A DNA stretch of 64,000 bases from Porphyra umbilicalis (GCA_002049455.2 KV918947.1:1-64000), one strand, 5' to 3'; positions 1-11,187 are shown, numbered from the stretch's first letter. A program made the numbers and translations. The notes: generated by a model from the sequence alone, not told the origin.

Positions 1-5
1 CGCTC

Positions 6-713
6 GTGGCGCCGCCTGCGTCGCTGCTGTCGCCGGGCGCCGGCCGCGGCGCGCTGCTGCCGCCGCTGCTTTCCGCGTGGCCCATTGCCCCCGTGTCGCC
101 GGTCCCGTTCCGGCTGGCGCCGGCCACCGGCACGCCTGGCCGTCGCCGTCGCCGGCGCCGCGCCCCCGCTGCCGCCGCCGCGAACACATTGGGCGCGTCG
201 GCGGCGAAGGGGTTGCCCGCTCCGCCTTCGCCGTCGCGGCTGCCCACAGCGGCCGCAATCGCGGACGCGATGGCGGCCGCTGCGGTCGCGCTGCCATCTT
301 CGCGCCGGGCACGCAAGCGTGGCGCTGCGGACATTGGCGCCACGGCCCGCAACGACGGGACGCCGGTCTTCCGCCCACGCGTGCCGCCGCGACGGCCGCC
401 CTGCGTGCCCGCGCGTGCGCATGCGGGCGCGCCGAAGCGGTCGCCCGCCCTCGCTGCCGTGTTGCGCACCCGCACGGCCCACGCGGCCACGCGGCCGCGC
501 TCCGTGTCGCCGGCGGCGTCGCCGGCCTCTGCCAAGCGCCGCCGCCTGCGAGGCTCGCCCATCACCAGGTCGGCGGCCGCGGCGGCGACGCCTGCCGGGG
601 CTGCCGTGCGTGCTGAGGTGGCACGCTTGCAGCCGCCTTCACCCCCCGCCACGCCCGGGCCTTATTGGCCGGGTGCGGCGGCCCGCGTCAGCGACGGAGG
701 GCGCCATGAGTGA
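6..713 (+). CDS. possible ORF1 of the LINE, 3' part
   Basis: An open frame enters from the left edge and stops at 711-713, overlapping the first ATG of the reverse-transcriptase frame (ATG at 706) by eight bases. Its product is basic and rich in Ala, Pro and Arg, with clusters such as RRRRRRR and KRRRLRG. That would suit a nucleic-acid-binding ORF1 protein, but no domain is recognisable. In DNA this GC-rich, open frames arise easily by chance, and a second plus-strand frame is also open here. The tight stop/start overlap is the main argument for it being real. The beginning lies outside the window. Confidence 0.3.
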   Translation: MAPPASLLSPGAGRGALLPPLLSAWPIAPVSPVPFRLAPATGTPGRRRRRRRAPAAAAANTLGASAAKGLPAPPSPSRLPTAAAIADAMAAAAVALPSSRRARKRGAADIGATARNDGTPVFRPRVPPRRPPCVPARAHAGAPKRSPALAAVLRTRTAHAATRPRSVSPAASPASAKRRRLRGSPITRSAAAAATPAGAAVRAEVARLQPPSPPATPGPYWPGAAARVSDGGRHE

Positions 714-3700
714 CGACCCCATGGCTGGCGCGGGTGCGGGCGCGGGCGCGGTGTCCACAACAACCGCGCCCGCGTCCGCTGGGGGAGGGAGTGGCCACCC
801 CGTTTCGGCGGGTGCGCCACCCGGGGGTGGAGCGGCGGCCGGGCCAGCCGGTGATGGCGGCCGCTCGGCGGCGGGTGGTGGCGCGGCTGGGGCGGCCGGC
901 GGTAGCGGCGGTGCAGCGGTGGCAGCGGCGGCGGCAGCAGTCGGTGCGGCGGCCGGTGACGCGGCGGGCGACGCGGTGGGCCCTGCGGGCGTTGCGGGGG
1001 ACGGTGCGGCTGCTGCGGCGGGCGCACCGGTGGCGGAGGGGGGTCCCGCGACGTGCCCCGCCCGGGATTGCACAGTTGTGCTTCCGGACGGGGTACGGTC
1101 GACGCAAGGCTTCACCCACATCGCCCGCGCCCACAAGATCGGCGAACTCACGGCGGCGGTGGCGGCGGACCTCGGGTTGGGGGGGTGTCGCTACTGCCAG
1201 CGGGCGTACCGCACGGCGCGGCGTCGCGGCCGCAGCTCGCTGAGCGCCCACGAGGCGCTCTGCGACGGCAACCCCCGCAAGCAGCGGGCGGTTGCCGCAC
1301 GTGCGGCGGAGGCTGCGGCGGCTGCTGCAGCCGCGCAACCGGCCGCGGGTGCGGCGGCGGCGGCGGGGCCTGCCGAGGGCGGGGCGGCGCCCGACCCGGG
1401 CGATGTGGCAAACCTCTTTGAGGTCGACCGTGCCGCCTGGGTCGCTGCGCGCGACCTTCTTCTGCTGCGCGTCGCCCCTGCGGCGTTGGACTGGGCGCCA
1501 CTCGTGGCGTCCGGGGCGCGCACGACCAAGCACGTGCCGACTGCACTGTGTGGTGCGAGGGGCGCGCTGGCGGCGGACGCCCTCGACTGGGTCCGCCGCC
1601 AGCCGGAGCACGCGAAGGCGTGGCTGTGGCTGTTGCTGCTGCCCTCGCTGCTGCTGCACGCCACTGTACGTGCGCCAGCTGACGCGCCGGACCGGCCGCG
1701 CCCTTCGCTCTTCCACGCCAACCGCGCCGCCGCGGTGCTGCGTGGCGACTTTGTCGCCGCGCTCGCCGACCGCAACGCGGGAATCTGGCGGGCGGGGTGG
1801 GCGCGGCCGGTGGCGACCCCGCCCCCGGCCGACCACCACGGCGGCCAGGGTTCCGCGCGGGCCACCCTGTCGCAGCGGCGTGCGCTCCGCCTTGTGCGTG
1901 CGGGGCGCCTGAGCGCCGCGGCGCGCGCCTTGTGCGCGGCTCCGCCCGCGCCCCGGACTGCCGCGGTCTGGGCCAAGGCCCGCGGCCTCTTCCCCCCCGC
2001 CGCCTCCGCGACGGCGACAACGGCTACTGTCGAGGCCGAGTTCGCTGCCGAGTTGGCGTCGGCGGCGGACTTTGGCGACCGCACGACGGTGCCGCGGCGG
2101 GAGCCACGGGAGGCGGTGGTGGTGGCAATCCGCTCCGCCCCCCGCGCGGAGGCGCCGGGTCCGTCAGGTCTTCGCCCCGAGCACCTGTGGGCCCTCTTGG
2201 CGGTCGGTCAGGACGCCCTCGTCGCCGTGGTGCAGCAGCTTGCGAGAAACGCGCTCGTGTCGCGTGTGCCGGCGGTCGCCACGCACGCGCTTGCGGGCTC
2301 CGACCTTCTCCTCCTCACCAAGCCTGGTGGGGTGGGGAAGGACGGGCTGCCGGGGCTTCGGCCCATCGGCATACCCGAGACGCTGCGCAAGCTGGCGGCG
2401 TCGGCGTTGGCGGCGACGGTGCGAACGGCGGCAGCGGAGCTGTTCGCGCCGGCGCAGCTCGGGGTGGGGGTGTCCAGCGCGTGCGAGCGCCTGCTTCACG
2501 AGCTGGGCGCCCACATGGCCCTCCATCCCAGGCATGCGGTGGGTCAATACGACTACCGCAACGCCTTCAACCTGGTGTCACGGGCGGCGGCCGAGGCGGT
2601 GCTGACGCGCGCCCTTCCCGCTGTCGCGCCGTACATGAAGGCGATGTACGGCGGGGAGCTGGCGCCGTCCGTTCATAGCTGGGCGTCAGGCGACGACGCC
2701 GCGCCCGAGGCGCCGGTAGCGGACGACAGCGGCGACGAGGGCGACACGCTCGACCCGCTTCTCCCGCACCCGCCGTCGCGGCTTTGCCTGCCAGCTGAGC
2801 GGGGCGCCCAGCAGGGCGACCCGCTCGGCCCGCTGCTCCACGCCGCTGCACTTTGGCTGGTGCTGGCGCGGCTGCGGGCGACGCACCCCGGCGCCCTCGT
2901 CCGCGCGTTCCACGACGATGTGGTCGCGGCGGAGCCGCCGGAGGTGCTCGCCGCGGTGATGACGGATGCGGCCGACGTGGGGTCGGCGATGGACGCTGAG
3001 CTCGCCCCCGGCAAGTGCGTCGGCTGGTCGCCGGCGGGGGCAGCGGCGCCGGCGGGGTGGATGGGGGGCTGGTCCGCTGAGGGGGTGGTGCAGTTCTCTG
3101 TCCCCCTCGGCGACGACGACTTTGTGTCGGCGGGTGTGGACGCGGTGGCGGCGCAGCATCGAGAGCTCGTCGCTGCAATCGCGGCGCTGCCCCCCGCCGA
3201 ACTGCAGGCGCAGCTGTTGCTGCTGCGCCTGTGCGCTGCCCCGCGGGCCAACTATTGGCTGCGGGCCTTGCCCTGGGTGGCCGGCGCGCGGCTGGCGGCG
3301 GCGGTGGACGCCGACTCGCAGGCCGTCCTCGGCAGGCTGCTGTTTGACGCGCGTGACAGCTCCGCCGTCAAGCAGGCGATGCTGAAGCGCGCGGCGCTGC
3401 CGCCGACCATGGGCGGCCTCGGCATCGGGGGGCGGGCGCTCATCGCCCTCGCCGCTGCGCTGGCGTCGCGCGTCGACGCGTTGCAGGCGGGGGGCGGCCT
3501 TCTTTCCCGCCCTGCGCGCGACAGCGGATGGCCTGCTCGCCTTACCGCGAGTGGCAGCGGACGGCGGGCCCCTAGAGGCGGGTGGAGCGCCCAGGGTGGC
3601 CGGCAGCGGCGGGCCTCCTGCGACGGGGGAAGCAGCTGGGGCCGCCGCGGCGGGGGCGCGGACGAAGGCGCAGCCTGCGGCAGCTGGTGGTGCTGCTGGA

Positions 3701-4410
3701 GGGGGGGGGTGTTGCCGCCCCCCCCGCTTCCCCGCCGGGCGTGGAGGGTGCGGCGGCGGCGGCCGCGGGCGCTGCCCCACCCGCGGGCGGGGTGTGGTTC
3801 TGGGGGCCGAACGGTGTTGTCGAGTACCCCCAGTCGGCAAACGTGGCGGACCTCGACCCGCCGCACCACCCCCCGCCACCCGCGCCGCCGCCGCCGCCCG
3901 ACCCGCCCGGCGTTGTCACCCTCCGACGTGGCCAGTTGGACATGTTGGACGCCCACAGGTCCCGCAGCGTCGCGCCAAACATCGGCACGCTGTGGTCGCG
4001 CGCGCGCGGCGGCCCGAACGCGGCGCCCACTGCGGGCGCGGACTCGCTTGCCCCCCCCCCCCCCCCCGACTCGGAGTACGGCGCCGGTGCGACCAACGCA
4101 CACGCCGACGGGCAACACAGCCCGGCGCCGTACTCGCCACCAACGTGGCAATCCTTGCTGGAGGGGGAGGCGCGGGCGTCGCAGCGGGACCTGTCGCGCC
4201 CCGCGCACGCCGCTGCCCGGGCGCGCATTTACGCCGAGCTGTCGCTCTGGCGGCGCGCGGGCATTGCGGCGTGCCAGGGTGGCGGGTCCAGGCTGTGGCT
4301 GTCAGCGCTGCCCACGCCGGGGGTGGCGGGGACGTTCATCCCCGGCGCGGCCATGCGTGCGGAGGTGCATCTGTGGCTTGGCGCCCCGCCGCGGTCGGTA
4401 CCCTCGCTGA
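706..4410 (+). pseudogene. non-LTR retrotransposon (LINE) ORF2, reverse transcriptase
   Basis: The ATG at 706 opens a long frame. Near residue 115 is a Cys/His-rich segment (CPARDC, HIARAH, CRYCQR, HEALC) resembling C2H2 zinc fingers. From about residue 485 comes a reverse transcriptase with LRPEHLW, LRPIGIPETLRKL, the motif A region DYRNAFN, AQQGDPLGPLL, and the catalytic box FHDD (nt 2908-2919), which replaces the usual F/YADD but keeps both Asp. A thumb/connection part follows (MGGLGIGG). The frame then changes twice at G runs (3489-3494 and 3701-3709), and recognisable sequence such as LWRRAGIAACQGG and WLSALPTP continues to about 4390. No downstream zinc knuckle or restriction-like endonuclease follows, so the 3' end looks truncated or rearranged. 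Family placement (R2/NeSL-like versus another algal clade) is undecided. A LINE RT is near certain. Confidence 0.85.
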
Positions 4411-4540
4411 CGCCAACTCCCACTCCAATTCGACGACGCCTCCGACCGTCACCGCGTCCGCACCACCCGCCGACAAGCTTAACTCGACTGCCGGCACAAT
4501 TGCTGCGCGCTCGGCGTCGCGCAATGCACCGGCTCACCCG

Positions 4541-4760
4541 CGATCGCAGGTGTACGCACAGGCCGCCGTCACCGGCGCTGTCGGCAGTGCGCACGCGATC
4601 GCGGACGTGCGCACAGGGCGCCGTCACTGGCGCCGTTGGTAGTGCAATTGCAATCGAACGCGTGCGCACAGGTCGCCGTCACCGGCGCCGTCGGCAGTCC
4701 ACCCGAAATCGCAGGCGCAGGCACACGGCGCCGTCACCGGCGCCGTCAGGAGTCTCTGGC
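4541..4760. repeat. 55-bp tandem repeat, four copies
   Basis: Four consecutive units of exactly 55 bp start at 4541, 4596, 4651 and 4706. Each contains the core CGCCGTCACYGGCGCCGT-like palindromic segment preceded by a variant of CAATCGNNNNCGYGCGCACAGG. The copies are diverged by several positions each. The array sits just downstream of the LINE coding part and could be its 3' tail repeat. No coding frame is kept, because 55 is not a multiple of three. Confidence 0.85.
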
Positions 4761-5570
4761 CCGTCACACTGTCAGCAAATCCGGAAGGAGTGTGGCAGAC
4801 TGCCGAACCACATTTGTTACATGCCGAAGCTGCGAAGGGTGGATGTGGCTTCGTTCAACAACCAGTCGAGCGACCCACAAATTACCCACATCCGTTACCC
4901 ACGTCGCAGATGCCGAAGATCTCTATTCCCTGTTGATCAGACACCTCTGCGGGGCAAATTCGTCGAGCAGCGTTGCTGCCACATCCGTTTGAGACGGATA
5001 CTTTTTCCCAGGTCGTCGCTGGAAACACCCTGCCTGGTACAACCAATAGAGATTGGGGTGTGCAGCAGTCACCAGACCGCCTGGCATGGAGCGAGAAAGC
5101 GCCTCGATCTCCTGTCTGGGTGGCGGGCGACACCAGACGGGTCGGCAGCCAGCAGCACAAACACTTCAAGTGCGGGCGACGCGCGACCACACGCGCAACT
5201 GGCGGGAGGCGACCCGTGACAGGACGCGCCGACGCTGCTCAAGTAGCCGCGCGGGGGCACAGTCCGCCACCGGCGAGATGCATTGGCAGTGGGCGAACGC
5301 GCCCGTCCGGACGCGTGTGTGTCGCTCAAGTAGCCGTGCAGGGGGGCGGCCGCCGGCGGCACAGCTCTTAACAGAGCGCGCGTGGGCTGTCACGAGTGAC
5401 GATGCATCCAGCAGCGTTGCTGCTGACACAGCTCGTCCCCGGCGCACGTGGGTGGGAGTGGCTGCAGGGCGCGCGACAGGAAGGGTGAACGGAAGCTCGG
5501 GGGGGTGACCACTCACACTGAGGGAACTCAACACACACGAGGTTTTCCAGAAGAAAAACTACACCCTCTT
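4761..5570. other. no gene seen
   Basis: Mixed-composition DNA with short open frames only. Around 4805-4915 there are repeated short words (TGCCGAAG, ACCCACATC, TTACCCAC) that recall the interior of the MITE at 34.8 kb, so a decayed non-autonomous repeat is possible. I find no gene, RNA gene or clear terminal repeat. Confidence 0.5.
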
Positions 5571-5866
5571 GGAAGGCCAATCTGGGCCCCCCCCCCATCC
5601 CCCCTTCAGAATGGGGTCCTGTCACACTATCCAATGGAGAACCTCCGAGAGTTGACTCTCGGAATCTCTGAGGTTTTACGGCAGCCTGCGGGGCGACGTC
5701 TTCAACCTCAACCCAAATATGAGCGGCCACTCTGGGGCCTCCCCCCAGCACCCCTTCAGGATGGGGTCGTGTAGAACCATCCAATGGAGAACCTCAGAGA
5801 GTTGACTCTCGGAATCTCTGAGGTTTTACGGTAGCCTGGGGGGCCACGTCTTCACAATCAACCCAA
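5571..5866. repeat. 150-bp tandem duplication
   Basis: Two copies lie exactly 150 bp apart (5571-5720 and 5721-5866). Matching landmarks are the word starting TCTGGG at 5581 and 5731, ATGGGGTC at 5611 and 5761, and a small palindrome GAGAGTTGACTCTC at 5647 and 5797. The copies differ at scattered positions and in the C-run near their start. They are non-coding as far as can be seen. Confidence 0.85.
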
Positions 5867-6513
5867 CTTGCGCGCAATGGGAATAATAACGCGCCGCAGG
5901 ACTGGGCAGACGCAGCACAATGCACAGGGTCGGTTGACGAAACAAATTGAAAATCCCACAGAGGAAGAGGCCCACTCGTCTGCAACACGCCGGCTTCGTT
6001 ACGAATATGCGGCCAGCACGGTCGCGGCTAGCGAGTCCCGGAAGACCCAGGCGGCGAACGTTGCTTCCGACCGACGGTCTTGAGGGAGTCGGTCTTGGTC
6101 ACCACCTCGGCGTCCGCAACGGGCGCAAGGCGCTGGCGGTTGGTGACGTGGCCCGCGGCACCGTCTGATGCGGCGGGCAGTGCGCCAGCCGCGATGTCAG
6201 CACGTGTCCGCTTGTTGCCGAAACCAGTCGCGGATGCGCCGGATCAGAGTGCGTGTGCAGGGGCACCGGCAGACGCCGCACTGTTTACCGAAACGGATTC
6301 TTCGTCCCAGAGGCCACCGATTGCGCGCGAGGTGACGGCCAGGAGGGAGATCAACATACGCGCTTGCTCCCAGGAGCGGAGGAACTATTGCCACGTGTCA
6401 CCGGAAGTGGGACAGACCCAATACTACTGCTCTTGGTCCGGACCCCAACGTTCCTGACACAACCGAGATCGGCCGACATCCGACTCTCGGAGGTTCGCGT
6501 CCGCAGCGGTCAG
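5867..6513. other. no gene seen
   Basis: Nothing convincing on either strand. A minus-strand frame at about 6398-6510 would continue the protease-like frame upstream if a frame change or intron joined them. It contains DRCGREP, where a catalytic Cys might be expected, but this link is speculative. Confidence 0.4.
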
Positions 6514-7416
6514 TTAAAAGCCACCGCGCATGTTGCCGTAAGTCTGCGCCCAGACGGTGATGCGGTGGACCGGCGTGCCACTGACAATTGTCTCGACGAG
6601 GTGCTGTCGCTGCCCAGCGGCGATCGCCTTGTGGACGCGAAACATATCGAGAATCCAGGAGCACCCAACGGCAACGACGTAGCGCTCGTGCTCCCACAGC
6701 GAGCGAATCGAGTTGAAGACGAGGAATTGACACGGTGCGTCGGGAACGGGCGGCAACGTCGGTGGCGGCGTCCACTCTGCCTCGCGGCCACTGTCGTGGG
6801 TACTCTCCGCCACCGCCTTGTGAAGCACAGAGAACAGCCCAGGCGGGTTGACGACGACCAACAGAAACCAGTGATTACCCATGACGACTGGAAGTAGAAT
6901 GTGTGGATGGTTAAAACTGTCGCGGCGCAGGAACTGGTGAGGGTTGTAGCAAAACGGGAGCCACGGATCTGCGGCCCAGTGGGCCACGGACGGGGCAGCC
7001 GGGCCCATCCGCCGCCTGCCGCTCTGCCCGCCGAGCATGCGCCCAACAACGGCGCTGTCCACAACCCACGCCGCCGACGAGGTGGCCCTGTCGGCGGAGA
7101 GGGTCAGAAGCGCGGTGAGTAGTGCATTGACAATGTCGTCGGTAAAGTCGCTGCTGACGATGACACCGTCGAAGATCGCGCGCGGCACGGCGTGACGTGG
7201 CCAAAGGACGAGCTCGCCCCGAGCGTGCGGCATCGCGGCAATCACCGAAAACGACGGGCCGGCACGTGCACTCAACGCCCGGGCACGAAAGTGGTGCGGC
7301 GTCTCCACCAAGCCTCGCCAGAGTGCACCGTCCGCGAGTGCCGGTGCAACGGCACTTGCACAGCCTCCACCGCTGTGCTTTATCGTGTATTTTTTTATCG
7401 GCACCACCGGCACCAC
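6514..7416 (-). CDS. C48/Ulp1-like cysteine protease domain ORF
   Basis: The frame encodes up to 300 residues and is probably one exon of a longer gene, because the first codon is not ATG. It resembles the SUMO-protease (Ulp1, peptidase C48) fold. FTDDIVNALLTALL matches the substrate-gripping start of the domain. The ILLPVVMGNHWFLLVVVN segment carries the catalytic-His signature HW. CQFLVFNSIRS stands where the catalytic Asp is normally found, but has Asn. The usual Gln and nucleophile Cys block is not in this frame before the stop at 6514. Such domains accompany several DNA transposon families, including the KDZ element at 43-54 kb here. It may be a decayed or captured transposon protease. 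The assignment is by motif only. Confidence 0.55.
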   Translation of the reverse strand: MVPVVPIKKYTIKHSGGGCASAVAPALADGALWRGLVETPHHFRARALSARAGPSFSVIAAMPHARGELVLWPRHAVPRAIFDGVIVSSDFTDDIVNALLTALLTLSADRATSSAAWVVDSAVVGRMLGGQSGRRRMGPAAPSVAHWAADPWLPFCYNPHQFLRRDSFNHPHILLPVVMGNHWFLLVVVNPPGLFSVLHKAVAESTHDSGREAEWTPPPTLPPVPDAPCQFLVFNSIRSLWEHERYVVAVGCSWILDMFRVHKAIAAGQRQHLVETIVSGTPVHRITVWAQTYGNMRGGF

Positions 7417-7687
7417 GCACGAGGCACGGCAGGACTGAAGGCACGGGGGCTACAATTGTGAAAAGCATATTGGCAGGGTCAACTCTGGCCGGTTTTCCAT
7501 TGGGGTGAGGTGCATCTGACAACACTGCTCAATTGAAAAGTAGCCCACGATCTAAAATCGACAGCTTTTTGACACTACGCGCGCAGCGCGGACAGTGGAG
7601 CAACACTGACGCAGGGGCAAGAACGGTAGGGTGGGGTCACAAAAAAGCCCACGAACACTCAAACACACACAACCGATATTCCATGCG

Positions 7688-7888
7688 TCAAGGCGTCGAC
7701 GCGTCAGTGCAACTGCCATCTGTGCTGAAAACAGATGTGGAGCCCTCCGAGTCGTCTGACGAGAGGGAGATGGAGGAGGATTCCGAGGGGGAGCCCGTGA
7801 CCTCGTAATCCGAATCCTTGTCGCTCGCCGCACAGTGCCCGTCCGAGTCGGACGACGGAGACACTTCGGATGGGAGTCTCCAAACCAT
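7688..7888 (-). CDS. Ser/Asp/Glu-rich ORF, possible C-terminal exon
   Basis: This short frame reads as an acidic, serine-rich tail (segments such as DSDGHCAASDKDSD and SSSISLSSDDSEG) ending at 7688. The amino-acid bias looks like a genuine disordered tail. Further upstream on the same strand, around 8080-8235, is another open stretch with VYELHLELEG. Together they may be exons of a small gene lying just upstream of the protease ORF. No family is recognised and splice sites could not be fixed. Confidence 0.25.
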   Translation of the reverse strand: MVWRLPSEVSPSSDSDGHCAASDKDSDYEVTGSPSESSSISLSSDDSEGSTSVFSTDGSCTDASTP

Positions 7889-8239
7889 CCCCTACAATGT
7901 CGTCTCGAGTGGCCGTGCGGCCGGCCCAGGCCACGTCGTGCGGGCACGCAAGGTCGGCCTCTCCGGCTCGGGGGAGGGCACGACGCAGGAGGTGGAGGGG
8001 TCCAGCGCCCCAGGGTCAAACGCCCTCAGGCTGACGGGCGCCTGGGCCGCCGTTTTCAGTGCCTGCATTGCAGTCGTCATGCCCGGAGGACCTTACGAGC
8101 CGCCGGCCTCGACCACAAACCGATTGCCACGAGTGCCTTCGAGTTCGAGGTGCAGTTCGTACACGGCAGAGGCCCCGCCTCCCAGGGGAGGCGCGTCTGG
8201 TAGATTTGGATGCGTGTGGCGCGAGACCATGGTGACCTA

Positions 8240-9300
8240 GTCGTTCGCTGGGACACCCGAGTACATGACCGCGCCTCGCGCCACGCCCTCCCGACTGGCA
8301 TACGCGTGGAGAATGTCTTAGCGGATGAACGTGACGGAGAAGAAGGGTAGGACGGTCGGTGCAGACGACGACCCCAACTCAATGACATGGGCGTTGGTCG
8401 CAGTGACGAGCGCTATAAGTTGCCGTCCGCTAGTATGGTCTAAACCGCCAGCGTCACGATCGGGTGCTACACCACATAGCGAAAGAACGGACTGCGAACC
8501 GCGTCATGGGTCGTCACTCGTACGTGACCACACGCGCTCTCGACGCGGCGTTTTTCGTCCACGGGTGGGGTGTCCTCCTGCTCGTGTGCGGCACAAAACG
8601 ACGCTTTCAAGTGGTTAAAGATGCACGCGATCACCAGGACCACCTTGGCGACGGCAGGACTGTCCTCCTCTGCCACACGGCAGCTGTAGCACGGTACGAA
8701 AGACTGACAGTGACGATGAGGGAGTGGAGGTCAACAGCAAAGGTTGCTGGAATCTGGGATTTCTTCGGTACTCCGATACGATCCGTGTCAAAGAATTTGG
8801 ATTGCATACCGGGCTCTTGTCAATAGCGAAGAGTCAAATACGGATTAGGTGAGAACTTCTTGAGGAGATCACGAGTCATATTTGATTCGGCACATGCAAT
8901 GATCTGGGATCAAATCCGATTGCGATATTCGATAAGATCGCCAAACTTTTTTTCGGCTCGCATAGGACACGGCGCCGAATGAGAACGGCCGGAGAGGCGA
9001 TTGCCCTGGTGCTCTCACCAGCTGGTGCACTTGACAGGCCTGTCGGAGAAATGTGTGCTGGAGGCCGACACCAGATCTCGCTGTCCCCATTTTGGAGCGG
9101 CTCACCAGCAGTCGAGATACGTAACTGGCATAGCACACGATCTGGGCCAGGTCGTCCAGTGGCACTGAGCGACCGTGGCCGCGAGGTGGTGCAACCTGTG
9201 CCACAGGGCGCAAAACACGCGCGCGTGCCTCGCAATGCGCCGCGCACCCCGCGGCTCCTCGCACCGCGCACTGAGTGGGGCCCCGCGCCGCAGTGCCTTG
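8240..9300. other. no gene seen, partly AT-richer
   Basis: No supported gene. A stretch near 8820-8960 is notably AT-richer than its surroundings and contains repeated TATTTGA/GGATCAAATCC-like words, suggesting the remains of a non-autonomous repeat. From 9190 on the sequence is GC-rich with CGCG and GCATGC repeats and leads into the Harbinger terminal region. Confidence 0.4.
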
Positions 9301-9314
9301 CGCCACGCGCTCAG

Positions 9315-9356
9315 GCCCGTTCGCAGACCACTGTCGCAGGCCGTGCATGCATGCAC
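9315..9356. repeat. left inverted repeat of the Harbinger element
   Basis: Read on the minus strand it gives GGTGCATGCATG, a spacer, then TCTGCGAACGGGCCT. The right copy at 12864-12912 shares these blocks with spacer differences. Further GCATGC motifs lie inward to 9410. The outer limit is uncertain. Confidence 0.6.
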
Positions 9357-9748
9357 CCGGCAACGTCATTGGCTGGGGTGTGCATGCCCCGTGCATGCGC
9401 GGCCAACATACGCGGACGGACCGCGTATGTTCGATGGACCGTGCACGGTGCATTCTGCCTCCCATTCGGTGTGCTGGGAGCGAAATCCTAGTAGTTTGTT
9501 GTGTAGGGCAATAAATTTTCTATCTTCGGATTGTCGTCACTCCGGAGCGGGGCGTGTGGCAGCACGACCAGTCGACCCGGGACGCAACCGCCAGCACAAC
9601 AGGATCCGTACCGATCCCCAGACTTGCGCGCGCTCTTGCTCTGCGCGCACGCTGCCCCGCCGGCCTGTACCCGCCCCCCCCTTTCCCCCATTGCCCCCCA
9701 TTCACCTCACACCAGCCACACGCCCCCGCTTGGATCTGGCTTTTGAGG

Positions 9749-11187
9749 ATGGCATCCCGCGTTACGGTGGAGGATCTACGCTCTCTCCTGAGCAGTCGCG
9801 GTCTCCCAACGCGCGGACGCAAGGCTGATCTGCTCGAGCGTTGTCGTGTGCATGGGGTGGCCCTGCAACGTGCACCTGGGGTGACCGCCGAGACGGGAGC
9901 ATCTCGCGTGCCGCCCCCAGTCGGCGCTAGGGGTGTCAGCGGTGGGGGTGCCAGCGGTGAAGGAGAGGTAGTCACTGTTAACACGCCGTCTCAGTCGCTT
10001 TCTGTTACCCGTGGGACCACCGAAGGTCCAGACGCATCTTTGCAGGCCTCGACTCCTCCTGATAGCGGTGCTCCACGGGTGGGAGGGGCGGGTGCCGCGG
10101 CTGCCGTCGCTGTACCTACGGCCGAACCTCGTGGTGCAGATCGCGCACCCGCCTTCTCCAAGAACGAGCGCGCTAGGCTGGCACACATTTTGTGCACACC
10201 AGACGTGGCGGCGGGAGGAATCACGTCGCGCGGAGGTATGTCCCGCCAACAGCAAGACGCTCGTCAGTCCCGTGGAGCTGTCTGGGTGGTTGTTGTGGCG
10301 CCGGTTTTCAACGGGTCGGACCTGTGCGATGTGCAGGTCGAATGTGCTGACGGGGGGATCGACCCTAACGCTCACCCGCATCATCGGACTGGTGAGACAT
10401 TGAAGGCCAAACGGTCTGAGGTATGTAGGGGGTTGCCTATCCGGACTGTGTGATGCCTCTTGAGTTTGTATCCACCTTGCGCTCGCGGCGTGTGTGGTTA
10501 TCTTAGCTCTTCAATGTGACATATCAATGACTAAGTCGGTTGTTTTCGCGGCCATCCACAATGATTTTGTGCATCTCTGTTGTATCTGCTGGCTCGTAGC
10601 TCTACTCCTTTTTTTGGCGAACCCACAAGGACTTTTCGCGCTCAGGGCAGAACGACCCCAACCTATGGGCCAGTTTTTCAAAAAGGGATACGTTGCTGGA
10701 CTATCTGTTCTACCTTTTTAAGGGCAATGACGTTGTGCTCGAGCTCGTGAGCCCGGAAGTCGGTCCGGCGGGGGTCGAGGGAGACATCCCCCCGCTGGCA
10801 GGTCACACGACCCGCACGCAGCCGTCAAATCGGGGAAAGCGCAAGCGTGAAGCTGACATTGGCGAAATGGAGCGGTTCGCCGCGAACGCGGAGAAGATGG
10901 CTACCGCCGTCTGCAAGGACGCAGACAGCAGCGAGCTCGCCAACCTTTCCGAGACGCTGAAAAATCTCCGTGCGGCCGGCGCCGACCCTCGTTTTATCGC
11001 GGCTGTCGAAAAGAAGCTCGAGCGACTCCTTCTGCCGTTGGTGGAGGATGCAATCTCCCCTAGTCGTGAGGGTGCCTCTGGCCGTGCGGTCGGCGGTGCG
11101 TCTTCGCCTACGGGGTCACCACCAGCCGCATCAACAACTCGTGGGTCGATTGACTTGGGCGGGTCTGAATCGGAGAGCTGTCCGTGA
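9749..11187 (+). CDS. Harbinger accessory protein with SAP and Myb/SANT-like domains (2 exons)
   Basis: The ATG at 9749 gives MASRVTVEDLRSLLSSRGL, a SAP DNA-binding motif (residues about 5-38, with TRGRKADLLERC). After a Gly/Ala/Ser-rich linker comes FSKNERARLAHIL and, near residues 175-220, a Myb/SANT-like segment (VFNGSDL, RTGETLKAKRSE) of the kind carried by the second protein of Harbinger transposons, which helps the transposase bind DNA and enter the nucleus. A donor GTATGT directly follows codon GAG at 10417-10419. An acceptor TTTTTAAG ends at 10722 and keeps phase 0, giving exons of about 9749-10419 and 10723-11187. Exon 2 is charged and helical (KRKREADIGEMERFAANAEKM and coiled-coil-like KKLERLLLPLVED). 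The gene ends 228 bp from the stop of the convergent transposase gene. The intron boundaries are my prediction. Confidence 0.65.

Larger units (their letters stand above)
1..4410 (+). mobile_element. LINE-type retrotransposon, 5' end outside window
   Basis: This interval combines the putative ORF1 tail and the reverse-transcriptase ORF2. The 5' boundary is beyond the window. The 3' boundary is placed where RT-type protein similarity stops, about 150 bp before a 55-bp tandem repeat that may be part of the 3' tail. No poly-A tail and no target-site duplication could be identified, because one end is missing. Confidence 0.75.

Noticed and set aside
5571-5866. Long terminal repeats of a retroelement
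   Set aside because: The two copies are directly adjacent with no internal region. It is a simple tandem duplication.
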